From assembly GCF_024626525.1 (NCBI RefSeq), contig NZ_JANJGU010000002.1, forward strand, positions 248,001 through 312,000: DNA of 64,000 nucleotides, written 5' to 3'. The position numbers and the translations under genes are program-made. The stretch's first letter is position 1. The number at the start of each line of letters is the position of its first letter. The notes below the pieces were generated by a model, which was not told the origin of the DNA, searched no databases, and worked only from the letters and a program-made list of their open reading frames with translations. Positions 1 to 9,450 of this stretch are shown here, in pieces. Origin of the DNA: Lederbergia panacisoli. Its GTDB lineage: Bacteria; Bacillota; Bacilli; Bacillales; Bacillaceae_C.

Positions 1-194
1 AAGGTTTTGCGGTAGAAGGAGATGTAGGGTCTTATGACGCTTATATCAAATTAATGACGCCAATTCTTGGTAAACATTATTATCCTCACGGGGTTGAATA
101 TGGAGAGGATGAATATTTCCCTGAGCATTTAGTGAAACAATGCAATAAAATGATAGCTAAAATTTATGAAGAGGCAAAAGTATTTGCTGAATAA
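1..194 (+). CDS. YugN-like family protein (3' part only)
   Basis: The open frame enters from the left edge (first full codon at base 3) and stops at TAA 192-194, so only the last 63 residues are present. The segment GKHYYPHGVEYGE followed by a PEHLV stretch matches the C-terminus of the small Bacillus YugN family as I remember it. The family has no well-established function. The fragment has no membrane segment. The gene points toward the AI-2E-type transporter but is separated from it by a weak terminator and a promoter. Confidence 0.75.
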   Translation, partial: GFAVEGDVGSYDAYIKLMTPILGKHYYPHGVEYGEDEYFPEHLVKQCNKMIAKIYEEAKVFAE

Positions 195-210
195 CATAAA
201 CTAAAGGCGC

Positions 211-236
211 GGACATAAAGTTCGTGTCTTTTTATT
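211..236 (+). terminator. weak rho-independent terminator after the YugN-like gene
   Basis: A six-pair stem (GGACAT with GTGTCT, two wobble pairs) is followed by TTTTATTT. It lies 17 bases after the stop codon. The stem is short, so this is a modest call. Confidence 0.4.
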
Positions 237-311
237 TAGGCAATTATCTCCAGGACACCGAAATAATTAAAATATTATATAATTGAGAAAATAATATTTG
301 TGAATTTTGAA

Positions 312-341
312 TTGTTTATTTATGTAAGAACCAATTATAAT
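312..341 (+). promoter_or_regulatory. sigma-A type promoter for the AI-2E-family gene
   Basis: TTGTTT (312-317) and a perfect TATAAT (336-341) are separated by 18 bases. Transcription would begin near 348. This excludes the upstream in-frame ATG at 340 as a start, because that ATG lies inside the -10 box. Confidence 0.5.
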
Positions 342-375
342 GTATGAAAGTAGTTTTTTGGAGAGGGGTTTCATT

Positions 376-1434
376 TTGTCAGGCATGTCAAAGAGAATAT
401 TTATTATCGGGATAATACTTCTAGTTTTAATAGCCTTATTTTTTTATTACATACTACCAATATCCATCCCCCTGATTTTTGCAATTATTACCGCATTAAT
501 GTTAGAGCCCATTGTTAAATTGGTTCAATCTAAATTGAAACTAAAAAGGCAATTATCCATCATTATTGTCTTTACTCTCTTTACGCTCATATTGGGCTTT
601 GCAATTTTTTTTATCATTACAAAAGCAATTTCTCAAGGAATTAAATTAGTTGAGGATGCTCCCGGTTATATTCATGAATTAACAGTAATATGGAATAATT
701 ATGAAGAATATTTCAGTAATGCCGCTCAAGACTTTCCCGAGGAAATTGTAACGGCCATTACGGATGAAGTAAACAATTTTTTGGGGTCTTTTATGTTGAG
801 TTTGAAAATGCACTTTAAGATTGAAAATATAAGTGCATTCTTATCATATATTCCTAATTATTTAGTAAGCTTTTTAGTTTATTTGATAGCTCTATTTATG
901 TTCATGATCGATTTACCGAGGCTTAGAGCAGGTATTTACAAGTACATGACTGATAAAACATCTAAAAAAGTAAAATTTATGACAACACGCCTCTCTTCAG
1001 TTATCTTTGGTTTTTTTAAAGCACAGTTTCTAGTAAGCTTAATCATTATGCTTGCTGCCTTTATCGGTCTTATACTTATTGCCCCCAAGGTAGCTATCAT
1101 CATGACGCTAATCATTTGGATTATTGATTTAATCCCTATTATCGGATCTATTGTCATTTTAGCTCCGTGGTCATTGTATCACTTTTTTACAGGTAATATT
1201 GCATTTGGATCTAAGCTTGCTATCTTAGCCGTTATATTACTTGTTATTAGAAGGACAGTTGAGCCTAAGGTGATGGGGCAACATATGGGACTATCGCCAC
1301 TCGCAACATTGATTTCCATGTTCCTTGGACTGAAATTGCTCGGAGTGCTGGGATTAATTGTTGGCCCAACCATACTCATAGTATTTAAATCTGCTAAAGA
1401 AGCAGGACTAATCAAATTAAATGTTAAAATTTGA
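376..1434 (+). CDS. AI-2E family transporter (YtvI/YueF-type membrane protein)
   Basis: Polytopic membrane protein of about 352 residues with roughly eight hydrophobic helices: a pair at the N-terminus, a soluble stretch, then a dense C-terminal set. The conserved C-terminal pattern (IIGSIVILAPW, then RRTVEPKVMGQHMGLSPL and GLIVGPTIL) is the hallmark of the AI-2E/UPF0118 family. Members are linked variously to autoinducer-2 export, sodium/proton exchange and sporulation, so the substrate cannot be named. I chose TTG at 376 because GGAGAGGGG lies 7 bases upstream and the -10 box covers the earlier ATG. The gene is monocistronic and converges on ctaM. Confidence 0.85.
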   Translation: MSGMSKRIFIIGIILLVLIALFFYYILPISIPLIFAIITALMLEPIVKLVQSKLKLKRQLSIIIVFTLFTLILGFAIFFIITKAISQGIKLVEDAPGYIHELTVIWNNYEEYFSNAAQDFPEEIVTAITDEVNNFLGSFMLSLKMHFKIENISAFLSYIPNYLVSFLVYLIALFMFMIDLPRLRAGIYKYMTDKTSKKVKFMTTRLSSVIFGFFKAQFLVSLIIMLAAFIGLILIAPKVAIIMTLIIWIIDLIPIIGSIVILAPWSLYHFFTGNIAFGSKLAILAVILLVIRRTVEPKVMGQHMGLSPLATLISMFLGLKLLGVLGLIVGPTILIVFKSAKEAGLIKLNVKI

Positions 1435-1435
1435 A

Positions 1436-1459
1436 AAGGGCGCCAAACGGCGCCCTTTT
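1436..1459. terminator. bidirectional terminator between the AI-2E gene and ctaM
   Basis: Perfect GGGCGCC/GGCGCCC stem with an AAAC loop, flanked by A and T runs. It ends both converging genes. Confidence 0.9.
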
Positions 1460-1919
1460 ATATTCCTAGAATCGCTTTTATAAGTGAAGTGGTTGTTCCA
1501 CCTTTGTAAATCACATAAAGCAATAAATATACAATTACACCCGTAAACCCAGAAAGGAACCAAATAATGCTAGTAAAAGGTCCAAGCTTTTTGTGGATAG
1601 AAAGTTTTTTCTTATATCCAGTTACTAGAGATATAATACCTAAAACCGCACCAATGGTAGCAAGCGTGACATGAAAGATTAAAAATATTGTATAATAAAC
1701 CTTGTATTCATCTGGCCCGCCAAAAGAAGTGTTTCCTACAAAAATAGTTCTGCTGGAGTATATGATGAAAAAGATTAAAGCAAATAATCCAGCTAGAGTC
1801 ATAATCTTTTGATGTCCTTTAATATCTCGCTTTCTTATTTTTCCCCATCCTATAGCTACGAGTATCGCACTTGTAACGATACAAGCCGTACTTAAAGTCG
1901 GCAATAATGGAACTATCAT
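1458..1919 (-). CDS. ctaM: DUF420 heme-copper oxidase assembly factor CtaM
   Basis: 153-residue protein with four to five membrane helices and the DUF420 pattern: an early GHQKIM motif, FHVTLATIGA in the middle and HKKLG near helix four, carrying the conserved histidines. In Staphylococcus aureus the DUF420 protein CtaM is required for a functional aa3-type oxidase. The B. subtilis relative is YozB. Here it follows ctaG on the same strand 65 bases downstream, which supports a role in maturing the caa3 oxidase encoded upstream. The symbol rests on family and context. Confidence 0.85.
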   Translation of the reverse strand: MIVPLLPTLSTACIVTSAILVAIGWGKIRKRDIKGHQKIMTLAGLFALIFFIIYSSRTIFVGNTSFGGPDEYKVYYTIFLIFHVTLATIGAVLGIISLVTGYKKKLSIHKKLGPFTSIIWFLSGFTGVIVYLLLYVIYKGGTTTSLIKAILGI

Positions 1920-1955
1920 ATTATTAAATCAATCCCCTAAAAATATTATGTATTT

Positions 1956-1979
1956 GCTATCTAAAAGCATTTAGATAGC
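1956..1979 (-). other. intergenic hairpin between ctaG and ctaM
   Basis: Perfect ten-pair stem (GCTATCTAAA with TTTAGATAGC) and a four-base loop, 5 bases beyond the ctaG stop. No uridine run follows at once on the minus strand, so it may be an RNA-stabilising or leaky structure rather than a full terminator. Confidence 0.5.
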
Positions 1980-1983
1980 CGAA

Positions 1984-2895
1984 TCAATCTACAGGATGAG
2001 GGTTGTTTTGAAGCAATGAAGCTTCATCAATTTTCTCCGCGTCTTCCTGCTCCTTTTTAAACCATTCAAAAAGTACTTTTATTAAAATAGTACCTAATAC
2101 AATTTCCTGAATTATTTTCATAAGCACTCCACCGAGTTGCTGGTCTTCTCTTGCAGGCATATTTGTAAATAATTCGGGACCGCTTATAGATAGTCCAGAC
2201 AATGTGCTTCCTGGTACACAGAGAGCCATCGCTTTCATCCACATTTCACCATCGGTATAAGTCGCATACATCGCAACAGGTGCAAAAATGATAAGGCCGC
2301 ATGCAGGAGTTAACAACACTCCGTCCCCTAATATATAACCTAATTTCTTTAATCCGTGAAGTTGGTGTTGTCCCGGCAATTTATTAATTAACGGCCACCA
2401 AAGGAAAATGGCAAATATAAATAAAATAATCGTATAGGCAGCATGTATGACAATATTCATTTTCACAGCATCCATAACAAGAGGGATGTGATATACAGAG
2501 AACAGTCCATTAAAAAGAATTAACGCTATTAATGGCTTCGTAAAAAATTTAAAGATCCCTTTAATAATCGGCAAATCAATAATTTTTACCCATATCCAGT
2601 TCGGTATACTTAAAATGAGAATTGGCGGTATAATCAAATACAAAAAAGCCATTTGCACCATATGGAATGTAAACATAATATGGGCAAGCAAGTCTACTGG
2701 CGACCCTTTTGTCGTATAAAGCAGTACCATTGCAAGTAGAAATAGAATAGCTTGGCTAACTTTAAGCGGTTCACTATCATTAAATTTATGGCGCTGCTTT
2801 ACTGTAATAAAAAAATATAAAAATATTACTAATAAAATAAATAGAATAAAATAAGGACTCCACAGTGCCCGGAATCCAAAAATACTTAAAGGCAT
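1984..2895 (-). CDS. ctaG: cytochrome c oxidase assembly factor CtaG
   Basis: 303-residue membrane protein with about seven hydrophobic helices. It belongs to the Bacillus-type CtaG family (Pfam caa3_CtaG), which is unrelated to the copper chaperone Cox11 that is also called CtaG. Histidine-containing patches such as AHIMFTFHMVQM and GQHQLHGLK, and the late segment MYATYTDGEMWMKAM, are typical. In B. subtilis CtaG is needed for active caa3 oxidase, probably in CuB centre assembly. The gene follows ctaF, but a strong hairpin lies between them. The C-terminus is charged and cytoplasmic. Confidence 0.93.
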   Translation of the reverse strand: MPLSIFGFRALWSPYFILFILLVIFLYFFITVKQRHKFNDSEPLKVSQAILFLLAMVLLYTTKGSPVDLLAHIMFTFHMVQMAFLYLIIPPILILSIPNWIWVKIIDLPIIKGIFKFFTKPLIALILFNGLFSVYHIPLVMDAVKMNIVIHAAYTIILFIFAIFLWWPLINKLPGQHQLHGLKKLGYILGDGVLLTPACGLIIFAPVAMYATYTDGEMWMKAMALCVPGSTLSGLSISGPELFTNMPAREDQQLGGVLMKIIQEIVLGTILIKVLFEWFKKEQEDAEKIDEASLLQNNPHPVD

Positions 2896-3036
2896 AACAC
2901 TTTCACCTCATTGAATTGGATTAAACCCCACATCAATTATACCTTTTTTATATGCCATACTTCAATGCAGGCAATTGACAAGTTCATGACAATAACCAAA
3001 AGCAAAGGCGCATGAGCTTTACTATAGAAACAGAAA

Positions 3037-3059
3037 AGCTAGCCAAATAGCGGCTAGCT
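3037..3059 (-). terminator. terminator or attenuator between ctaF and ctaG
   Basis: Perfect eight-pair AGCTAGCC/GGCTAGCT stem with a short loop. On the minus strand it is followed by TTTTCTG. It lies just after the ctaF stop and could reduce read-through into ctaG. Confidence 0.65.
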
Positions 3060-3071
3060 CTTTCCTTTTCT

Positions 3072-3404
3072 TTAGATCCAAACAACTGTCATGAAGGCTA
3101 GTATTGTAGCAAAACCAATAATAACTCCTCCATATATAAATAACTGTGGTGCCTCGTGACCTTTATTGCTCATATGCATGAAGTAATAAAGTTGGAAAAT
3201 TACCTGTACAACAGCAAGCAATAAGATAACCGGAATGACAAACCATTTACCAAAATCAGCTAAAACCGCACCAAATGCTATTAGTGTCAAGAATATGGAG
3301 ATTGCAAAAGAAATTACTTGATGACGCATTTCCTCTGCATTTCTTCTCCGGCGATATTCATAATCTACTCTAGCATTACCAGAATTAATTTGTTGGTTTT
3401 CCAT
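3072..3404 (-). CDS. ctaF: cytochrome caa3 oxidase subunit IV (CtaF)
   Basis: 110-residue protein with three membrane helices after a charged N-terminus, matching the COX4_pro (subunit IVB) family: helix, VILLLAVVQVIFQLYYFMHM, then a closing helix. It starts six bases beyond the ctaE stop, with the ribosome site in the end of ctaE. Subunit IV stabilises the oxidase and has no metal ligands. Its position as fourth subunit gene after ctaC, ctaD and ctaE is standard in Bacillus. Confidence 0.93.
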   Translation of the reverse strand: MENQQINSGNARVDYEYRRRRNAEEMRHQVISFAISIFLTLIAFGAVLADFGKWFVIPVILLLAVVQVIFQLYYFMHMSNKGHEAPQLFIYGGVIIGFATILAFMTVVWI

Positions 3405-3410
3405 CTTTTA

Positions 3411-4037
3411 TCACACCATCCCCATTAAATATACGACAGTGAAAATAAATACCCATACAACGTCGATAAAGTGCCAGTAAAGACTAGCAATATAAAATTT
3501 CGGTGCATTATAAAGGCTTAATCCTCTTTTGGAATTTCGCACCATTAATGCGATGAGCCAGCTAAGTCCAAAAACTACGTGCCCACCATGGAATCCAACA
3601 AGCGTATAAAACGCCGAACTAAATGCACTATGAGTGTAACCGAACCCTAGCCCATGAGTATAATGATAAAATTCATATATCTCAAACCCAAGGAAAGTTA
3701 AACCTAGTAAGACTGTAATTAACAACCACGTCTGCATTTTTTTAAAGTGAAAGTTTTTCATGTGATACATTGCATAGACGCTTGTGATTGAGCTTGTTAA
3801 AAGAACCATAGTCATAATAAAAGCTAATGGCAATTCAAATAAATCCGTTGAAACAAGATCCCCTTGCTTTGGTACCTTATCTTTAAGCGCAAGATAAGTG
3901 GCAAAGAAGGATGCGAATAAAACAGTTTCTCCTCCGAGGAAGAACCAGAAACCCAAAAATTTGTTTTTACCTTCTAAGGTTGCTTTTTCGGGTGCCTCAG
4001 GCCATGTTTTTGGTGTAAATTGTTCTTCAACATGCAT
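3411..4037 (-). CDS. ctaE: cytochrome caa3 oxidase subunit III (CtaE)
   Basis: 208 residues and five membrane helices, as in short Bacillus subunit III proteins. FWFFLGGETVLFASFFATYL at the start and GFHGGHVVFG / YWHFIDVVWVFIFTVVYL at the end are diagnostic of the COX3 family. The start codon overlaps the ctaD stop (TAATG), and AAGGGGG upstream provides a ribosome site, so translation is coupled. It is part of the membrane core of the proton-pumping terminal oxidase. Confidence 0.95.
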   Translation of the reverse strand: MHVEEQFTPKTWPEAPEKATLEGKNKFLGFWFFLGGETVLFASFFATYLALKDKVPKQGDLVSTDLFELPLAFIMTMVLLTSSITSVYAMYHMKNFHFKKMQTWLLITVLLGLTFLGFEIYEFYHYTHGLGFGYTHSAFSSAFYTLVGFHGGHVVFGLSWLIALMVRNSKRGLSLYNAPKFYIASLYWHFIDVVWVFIFTVVYLMGMV

Positions 4038-5905
4038 TATGCCCTAACCCCCTTATCTTTATCATTCACTAATTCCGACTTTGGAATATGGAAACCATGA
4101 TCATCTTTTAAAGATCTTAGTAACATAGAACCAAATGCTACGACAAGCCCGATGATTAAGACTGCAAGTCCCCATGGCTTTTCAACACGATAAATGCAGC
4201 CGAACGAAGCGATAAAGAATCCTAAAGAAATGAAAACTGGAAGAATAGAACCATTAGGCATATGGATATCTCCTACTGGCTCAGCAGGTGTAATTTCTTT
4301 CTTGCCTTCCATCTTTTCAATCCAATATGTGTCAACACCACGAACAAATGGTAATTGCTTAAAGTTATAAAAAGGTGGTGGTGAAGGAAGTGCCCATTCT
4401 AGTGTTCTTCCATCTTCCCAAGGATCATTGCCGACTTTAACATTTTTAATAGAAGTAATAACAATATTATATAGAAGGATAATCACACCCAATGCCATAA
4501 ATGCGGCACCGATGGAACTAATAAGGTTCCCAGTATTTAATCCTTGTCCGTCAAGATAAGTTGCAATTCTTCTTGGCATTCCCATTAAACCTAAGAAATG
4601 TTGAATAAAGAAAGTTAAGTGGAAGCCAGCAACGAATAATACGAAAGTTATTTTTCCAAGTGTTTCATTAAGCATAGTTCCAAACAGCTTCGGCCAATAG
4701 AAATGTGTAGCCGCCAATATAGCGAAAACAACTCCGCCTACAATAACATAGTGGAAGTGAGCTACTACAAAATATGTGTCATGGAATTGATAATCGGCCG
4801 GTGCCGTAGCAACCATGATACCTGTAACTCCACCCATTACAAAAGATGGGATAAATGCGGCTGCATAAAGCATTGGAGTAGTAAATTTAATACTTCCTCC
4901 CCACATTGTAAACAACCAGTTGAAAATTTTAATACCTGTCGGAACACCAATCGCAAAAGATGCTACAGCAAAAATGGCATTTGCAATATTTCCCATACCA
5001 ACTGTAAGCATATGGTGAGCCCAAACCATGAATCCAAGAAAACCGATTAATACAGTAGCGAACACCATAGAAGAATAACCGAATAATCTTTTTCTTGAAA
5101 AAGTAGAGAAAATCTCTGAGAAAATACCGAATGCAGGCAATATCAAAATATATACTTCAGGGTGACCAAAAATCCAGAAGAAATGCTCCCAAATTATTGT
5201 GTTCCCTCCTGCTGCTACATTAAAGAAGTTAGCTCCAAACATTCTATCGAATGTAAGAAGGAATAATCCAACAGTAAGCGGCGGGAAAGCAAAAAGAATT
5301 AACGCGGATGCAACAAAAGTTGTCCATGAGAACATAGGCATACGCATATAAGTCATACCAGGGGCACGCATGTTTATAATTGTAACAAGGAAGTTAATAC
5401 CTCCCATTAACGTACCAAATCCAGATATCTGTATTCCTAATGCATAAAAGTCAATCCCATGTGTTTTTGACTCAAGTGATAATGATGCATAAGATGTCCA
5501 CCCTGCATCAGGTGCTCCACCTAAGAACCATGAAACGTTTAAAAGCAATCCTCCAAAGAAGAATAACCAAAAACCTAAAGAGTTCAAAAATGGAAAAGCA
5601 ACGTCCCGTGCTCCTATCTGAAGCGGCATGACCAAGTTCATAAAACCTATTAATATTGGCATGGCCGCAAGGAATATCATAGTCACACCATGCATAGTAA
5701 GCATTTCATTAAAAGTTCCGGCACTAACAAAAGTGCTATCTGGAACCGCTAGTTGAATACGAATAATCATTGCTTCGATTCCACCAAGTAAGAAGAAAAA
5801 CCCACCTGCGGCAATATATAATATCGCAATCTTCTTATGGTCCACAGTCGTCATAAAATCCCAAGCTGTGGCACCGAAGCCTCTTTTTTGAGCAATACTA
5901 CTCAC
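4037..5905 (-). CDS. ctaD: cytochrome caa3 oxidase subunit I (CtaD)
   Basis: 622-residue heme-copper oxidase subunit I, the catalytic subunit that reduces O2 and pumps protons. Visible ligands include His72 (MHGVTMIF, low-spin heme a), the CuB histidine with its cross-linked tyrosine in GHPEVYILILP, the HH pair in WAHHMLTVGM and the closing HFHYVIVGG. HDTYFVVAHFHY marks the heme a3 side. The C-terminal extension with two further helices is normal for Bacillus CtaD. It lies between ctaC and ctaE in the operon; the 27-base gap to ctaC holds an AAGGAGG site. Confidence 0.97.
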   Translation of the reverse strand: MSSIAQKRGFGATAWDFMTTVDHKKIAILYIAAGGFFFLLGGIEAMIIRIQLAVPDSTFVSAGTFNEMLTMHGVTMIFLAAMPILIGFMNLVMPLQIGARDVAFPFLNSLGFWLFFFGGLLLNVSWFLGGAPDAGWTSYASLSLESKTHGIDFYALGIQISGFGTLMGGINFLVTIINMRAPGMTYMRMPMFSWTTFVASALILFAFPPLTVGLFLLTFDRMFGANFFNVAAGGNTIIWEHFFWIFGHPEVYILILPAFGIFSEIFSTFSRKRLFGYSSMVFATVLIGFLGFMVWAHHMLTVGMGNIANAIFAVASFAIGVPTGIKIFNWLFTMWGGSIKFTTPMLYAAAFIPSFVMGGVTGIMVATAPADYQFHDTYFVVAHFHYVIVGGVVFAILAATHFYWPKLFGTMLNETLGKITFVLFVAGFHLTFFIQHFLGLMGMPRRIATYLDGQGLNTGNLISSIGAAFMALGVIILLYNIVITSIKNVKVGNDPWEDGRTLEWALPSPPPFYNFKQLPFVRGVDTYWIEKMEGKKEITPAEPVGDIHMPNGSILPVFISLGFFIASFGCIYRVEKPWGLAVLIIGLVVAFGSMLLRSLKDDHGFHIPKSELVNDKDKGVRA

Positions 5906-5932
5906 ATTTAAACCTCCTTCATTTTGGAGCGA

Positions 5933-7018
5933 TTATTTATTTTGAACTTTTAGCTCCATTAAATATGCTGCAAGGGCATCCAAATCATCATTACTAATCT
6001 GTCCCTCATTAAATACAGGCATTTTATTTCCTGGTTTAATTGTATCTGATTCTCTAATCCATCTTTTCAATTCATCTTCATTGTGATCTAAAATACCAGC
6101 AATTCTTTCCCTATCTCCAAAGTTTGCAAGGTTTGGAGCAATTCTTCCCGCAGCAGGTGCTTCATTACTAGGATCGATTGCGTGACAAGATAGACAGCTA
6201 TTGTTAAATACTTCTTCACCTTTTCTTGCTAAATCTGTTGTCGGAGCAGGTGCTTTTGCATTTTGCATGTCAGCAACCCACTGGTCAAATTCACCTTTAG
6301 GCACTGCTTTTACTTTAAAGTCCATAAAAGCATGAGATGGGCCACAAAGTTCAGCGCATTTCCCATAAAATATTTCTCCGACTTCCGTAGCTCTATCTTG
6401 ATCTACAGAAAGATAAAATTTATTAATGTTATCAGGATTCGTATCAAGTTTTCCACCTAATGGAGGAATCCAAAATGAGTGCTTAATATCGGCAGATGTT
6501 AATCTAAAATATACCTTTTCATCAGTTGGTATCACTAAATCCTGGCTCGTCACAATTCCTAAATCAGGATATTCAAACTCCCACCAATAAAGATGTGCAC
6601 GAACATCTACAACTAAAACTTCCGGGTTGCCATCTGCATCTTTTCTATCAATAGCAGAAACATCCCCTTGTTTAAAAGTAACAGCAACAGTTGGAACCGC
6701 AAGAACGATAAGTAGAATAACAGGAATGATCGTCCAAACTAGTTCAAGTACGTGACTTCCTTCAACTTGTTTAGGTATTTTATGTTCATTTTCCTTTGTA
6801 CGGCGAAAGCGCACAATAACCAAGGTAAAAATCACGAACACTACAATAATAACTAATGTCATGATTCCTAAACTGAACATGATGAGATCGTATTGTTCTT
6901 TCGCAACTTCACCAGCTGGTTTTAGGGCAGACAGGTACGGCTTTCCGCAACCAGAAAGAACAAGCGCCAATATCGCAAAAACTGACAATAGACGCCCTTT
7001 TTGCAACCATTGTTTCAT
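5933..7018 (-). CDS. ctaC: cytochrome caa3 oxidase subunit II with fused cytochrome c (CtaC)
   Basis: Lipoprotein signal (lipobox LVLSGC), two membrane helices, then an extracytoplasmic cupredoxin domain with the CuA site CAELCGPSHAFM, and a C-terminal cytochrome c domain with heme motif CLSCH and a distal NKMPVF methionine. The fusion makes this a caa3-type enzyme that takes electrons from cytochrome c. An ATG eight codons upstream (7042) is possible. The ATG at 7018 is preferred because AGAGGGG precedes it, although the spacing of about 12 is long, and the resulting signal peptide resembles that of B. subtilis CtaC. Confidence 0.95.
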   Translation of the reverse strand: MKQWLQKGRLLSVFAILALVLSGCGKPYLSALKPAGEVAKEQYDLIMFSLGIMTLVIIVVFVIFTLVIVRFRRTKENEHKIPKQVEGSHVLELVWTIIPVILLIVLAVPTVAVTFKQGDVSAIDRKDADGNPEVLVVDVRAHLYWWEFEYPDLGIVTSQDLVIPTDEKVYFRLTSADIKHSFWIPPLGGKLDTNPDNINKFYLSVDQDRATEVGEIFYGKCAELCGPSHAFMDFKVKAVPKGEFDQWVADMQNAKAPAPTTDLARKGEEVFNNSCLSCHAIDPSNEAPAAGRIAPNLANFGDRERIAGILDHNEDELKRWIRESDTIKPGNKMPVFNEGQISNDDLDALAAYLMELKVQNK

Positions 7019-7108
7019 AGTTAATTTAAACCCCTCTTTCATAAAGTGTCTTCATGGTCACAAGACCAAGTCTTCGGTATATGGATTTCTATTTAAGAAA
7101 GAATTCCC

Positions 7109-8023
7109 CTAAAAAACGGACAATATTACCATAGCTGTAAACAGAATCGTCAAATAGTTTATCGAATATACAAACATGCGGGTAGCCCATTTTTTATCAT
7201 CTCTGTTTTTATACCCGTTAATCCCTATTACAAGCCAGCCTATATTCAGTAAAGTCGCAAGGATGATAAAAGGTATTCCCAGCGAGGACATGAAAAAAGG
7301 AATAGGCAAAAGCAAAGCCACCCAGATAAGGATATGTCTCTTTGTTGTAGCAAATCCTTTTACAACCGGCAGCATTGGAATAGAGGCAGCTCTATATTCA
7401 TCTACCCTTCTCATAGCCAATGCGTAAAAATGGGGAGGTTGCCAAACAAACATAAGCAGAAAAAGCATCCATGCCATTGGCGGTAATGATGGATCAACCG
7501 CTGCCCAACCAATTAAAGGAGGAACTGCGCCAGATATACTACCTATGATAGTATTGCTTACATATAGCCGTTTAGACCATAGACTATATAATACAACATA
7601 GCTAAACACGCCAATGATTCCAATGATACCTGCTGTGATATTCGTCATAAACAGTAATATTAACCCAGTGCCTACAAACGTAGAGCCTAGTGCCAATACT
7701 TTGGATCCACTTATTTTACCGGTTACTGTTGGGCGATTTTGAGTACGCTTCATGATTGGATCAATATCTCGATCTATGTAATTATTCATCGCACAAGAGC
7801 CTGCAATGATGAGAGAAGAGCCCAGCAATGTATATATGACTATATCTATTGACTGCAGAAAATGATTCCCAGTAAATAAAAAGGCCAGCCACAAACCAGT
7901 AAATGTAGTGATTAAATTTGAATTGACAATACCAATTTTAATAAGTGCAGTAAAATCTTTCAAGCCAATTTTTGGAGGGCTCGATGTATCATCCATTGTT
8001 GTCAGAATACGACTGTTTCCCAT
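7109..8023 (-). CDS. ctaB: protoheme IX farnesyltransferase (heme O synthase) CtaB
   Basis: UbiA-family prenyltransferase of about 304 residues with some nine membrane helices. The aspartate-rich prenyl-diphosphate motif [15 protein letters not shown] and the second loop [16 protein letters not shown] are both present. It transfers a farnesyl group to heme B to give heme O, which CtaA then oxidises to heme A for subunit I. The start is placed at ATG 8023, where AAAGGAGG is 7-8 bases upstream, rather than at the in-frame ATG 36 bases earlier. It is the first gene of ctaBCDEFG and diverges from ctaA. Confidence 0.95.
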   Translation of the reverse strand: MGNSRILTTMDDTSSPPKIGLKDFTALIKIGIVNSNLITTFTGLWLAFLFTGNHFLQSIDIVIYTLLGSSLIIAGSCAMNNYIDRDIDPIMKRTQNRPTVTGKISGSKVLALGSTFVGTGLILLFMTNITAGIIGIIGVFSYVVLYSLWSKRLYVSNTIIGSISGAVPPLIGWAAVDPSLPPMAWMLFLLMFVWQPPHFYALAMRRVDEYRAASIPMLPVVKGFATTKRHILIWVALLLPIPFFMSSLGIPFIILATLLNIGWLVIGINGYKNRDDKKWATRMFVYSINYLTILFTAMVILSVF

Positions 8024-8476
8024 TCTTATTCCTCCTTTCTTTGAAAAATATAAGTTCATACATAACTATAATGCATTTATCATTGCTTTTCTCACTTTTC
8101 GCAGAAATTTCAGTATTTGTTCACTATTTGCATTATGTATGAAGTGTAAGACTAACCTTTATATTGTAGCATATATTGGCAAAAAAAATGTACTGTGTGC
8201 AATGATAATTATCACGTTCCAATTAATTATTAAATCATAATTCACATAGATTTGGTACGTGCCTCGTGATTAGAGTATGTCCAAACAATGACAATATATT
8301 GACATGTAGTGCATATGTATCCATTTTTAGCAAATAATTTCTTATTAATCAACTAATCAAGATGGCGAAATTCTATTGTAACAATATTGTCAGTTGTTTT
8401 TTCAAGTATGTTTATGTAGTATCGATAATGGAATTAATATTTAAAAATTATTACTTTAAGGTAAGAAGGTGAAAAA
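8024..8476. promoter_or_regulatory. divergent ctaB/ctaA control region with an inverted-repeat pair
   Basis: These 453 bases hold no credible gene. They must carry promoters for ctaB (leftward) and ctaA (rightward). A 13-of-14 inverted repeat (ACAATGACAATAT at 8285, and the complement of ACAACTGACAATAT at 8384-8397) lies on the ctaA side. It could bind a symmetric regulator. In B. subtilis this intergenic region is controlled by ResD, but no clear ResD box was recognised here. Confidence 0.55.
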
Positions 8477-9445
8477 TTGCACCGGAAATTAAAATGGTTT
8501 TCAGTCATTACCACTTTAGTCATGTTAGCCGTCTTACTGGGTGGTGCATTAGTGACCAAAACGGATTCAGGAATGGGATGCGGTAGGTCATGGCCTCTAT
8601 GTAATGGAGAATGGTTTCCAAAAGATATATCTTCTGAGCTCATTATTGAATTAGCTCATCGCCTCGTATCAGGAAGCGCGGCAATTCTTGTCTTGATTCT
8701 AGCGATTTGGTCATGGAAAGTTATTGGACATAAAAAGGAAACTAAAACTCTTGCTATTCTCTCTATTACATTTTTAATGCTCCAAGCTTTGATTGGGGCT
8801 GCAGCAGTATTATGGCCGCAATCAAAATTTGTATTGGCACTTCATTTTGGAATATCTCTAATATCATTTGCCGCTGTTTTTTTATTGACACTGCTTATTT
8901 TTGAAGTTGATCAGAGATTCGATACAAGGAGTCTCGTTATTGATGGGAGAATGAAGAAACATATCATTAGCCTAACCATATATAGTTATGCAGTCGTTTA
9001 TACTGGGGCACTGGTGAGACATACAGAAGCTAGTCTTGTATGCAGGGATTGGCCAATGTGTACAAACGGAAGCTTTACTCTTCCTAATAATATGTATGAG
9101 TGGATACAAATGGGCCATCGGTTAGCTGCGGGAATTATATTCCTCTGGATTGGTTATCTTATGATGTTATCTATAAAACATTACAAACATCAAAAAGTCT
9201 TGTACTGGGGTTGGATAATGGCATTTGTCATTGTTACACATCAAGTTGCCGCGGGTGCAATTGTCGTAATGACAAGTTTAAATATATATTTTGCACTTGC
9301 ACATGCTTTATTTATTTCTTTTTTATTCGGATTATTAAGCTATTTCCTATTGCTTCTTACGCGGAATAATAATAAAACAGCTGAAGAAACAATCGAAAAC
9401 ACTTCCAATTCTACGGTAAAGTCATCAGAGGCGATAATTCATTAA
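8477..9445 (+). CDS. ctaA: heme A synthase CtaA
   Basis: 322-residue COX15/CtaA protein with eight membrane helices in two homologous halves. Heme-ligand histidines lie in ELAHR, ALHFG, QMGHR and LAHAL. Both Bacillus-type cysteine pairs are visible (GCGRSWPLC and VCRDWPMC). The enzyme oxidises the heme O methyl group to a formyl group. TTG at 8477 is the start, with AGAAGGTG five to six bases upstream. The C-terminal tail is Thr/Ser/Asn-rich and longer than in B. subtilis. It is monocistronic and diverges from ctaB. In B. subtilis, pycA lies on the far side of ctaA; here that place holds a repeat. Confidence 0.95.
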   Translation: MHRKLKWFSVITTLVMLAVLLGGALVTKTDSGMGCGRSWPLCNGEWFPKDISSELIIELAHRLVSGSAAILVLILAIWSWKVIGHKKETKTLAILSITFLMLQALIGAAAVLWPQSKFVLALHFGISLISFAAVFLLTLLIFEVDQRFDTRSLVIDGRMKKHIISLTIYSYAVVYTGALVRHTEASLVCRDWPMCTNGSFTLPNNMYEWIQMGHRLAAGIIFLWIGYLMMLSIKHYKHQKVLYWGWIMAFVIVTHQVAAGAIVVMTSLNIYFALAHALFISFLFGLLSYFLLLLTRNNNKTAEETIENTSNSTVKSSEAIIH

Positions 9446-9450
9446 GAAAT

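Noticed and set aside
4703-5050. 115-codon plus-strand frame opposite ctaD
   Set aside because: Lies wholly antisense to a highly conserved gene; cysteine- and asparagine-rich product is typical of a shadow frame.
7908-8240. 110-codon plus-strand frame in the ctaB 5' end and control region
   Set aside because: No ribosome site and overlaps the ctaB start; the intergenic part is expected to be promoter DNA.
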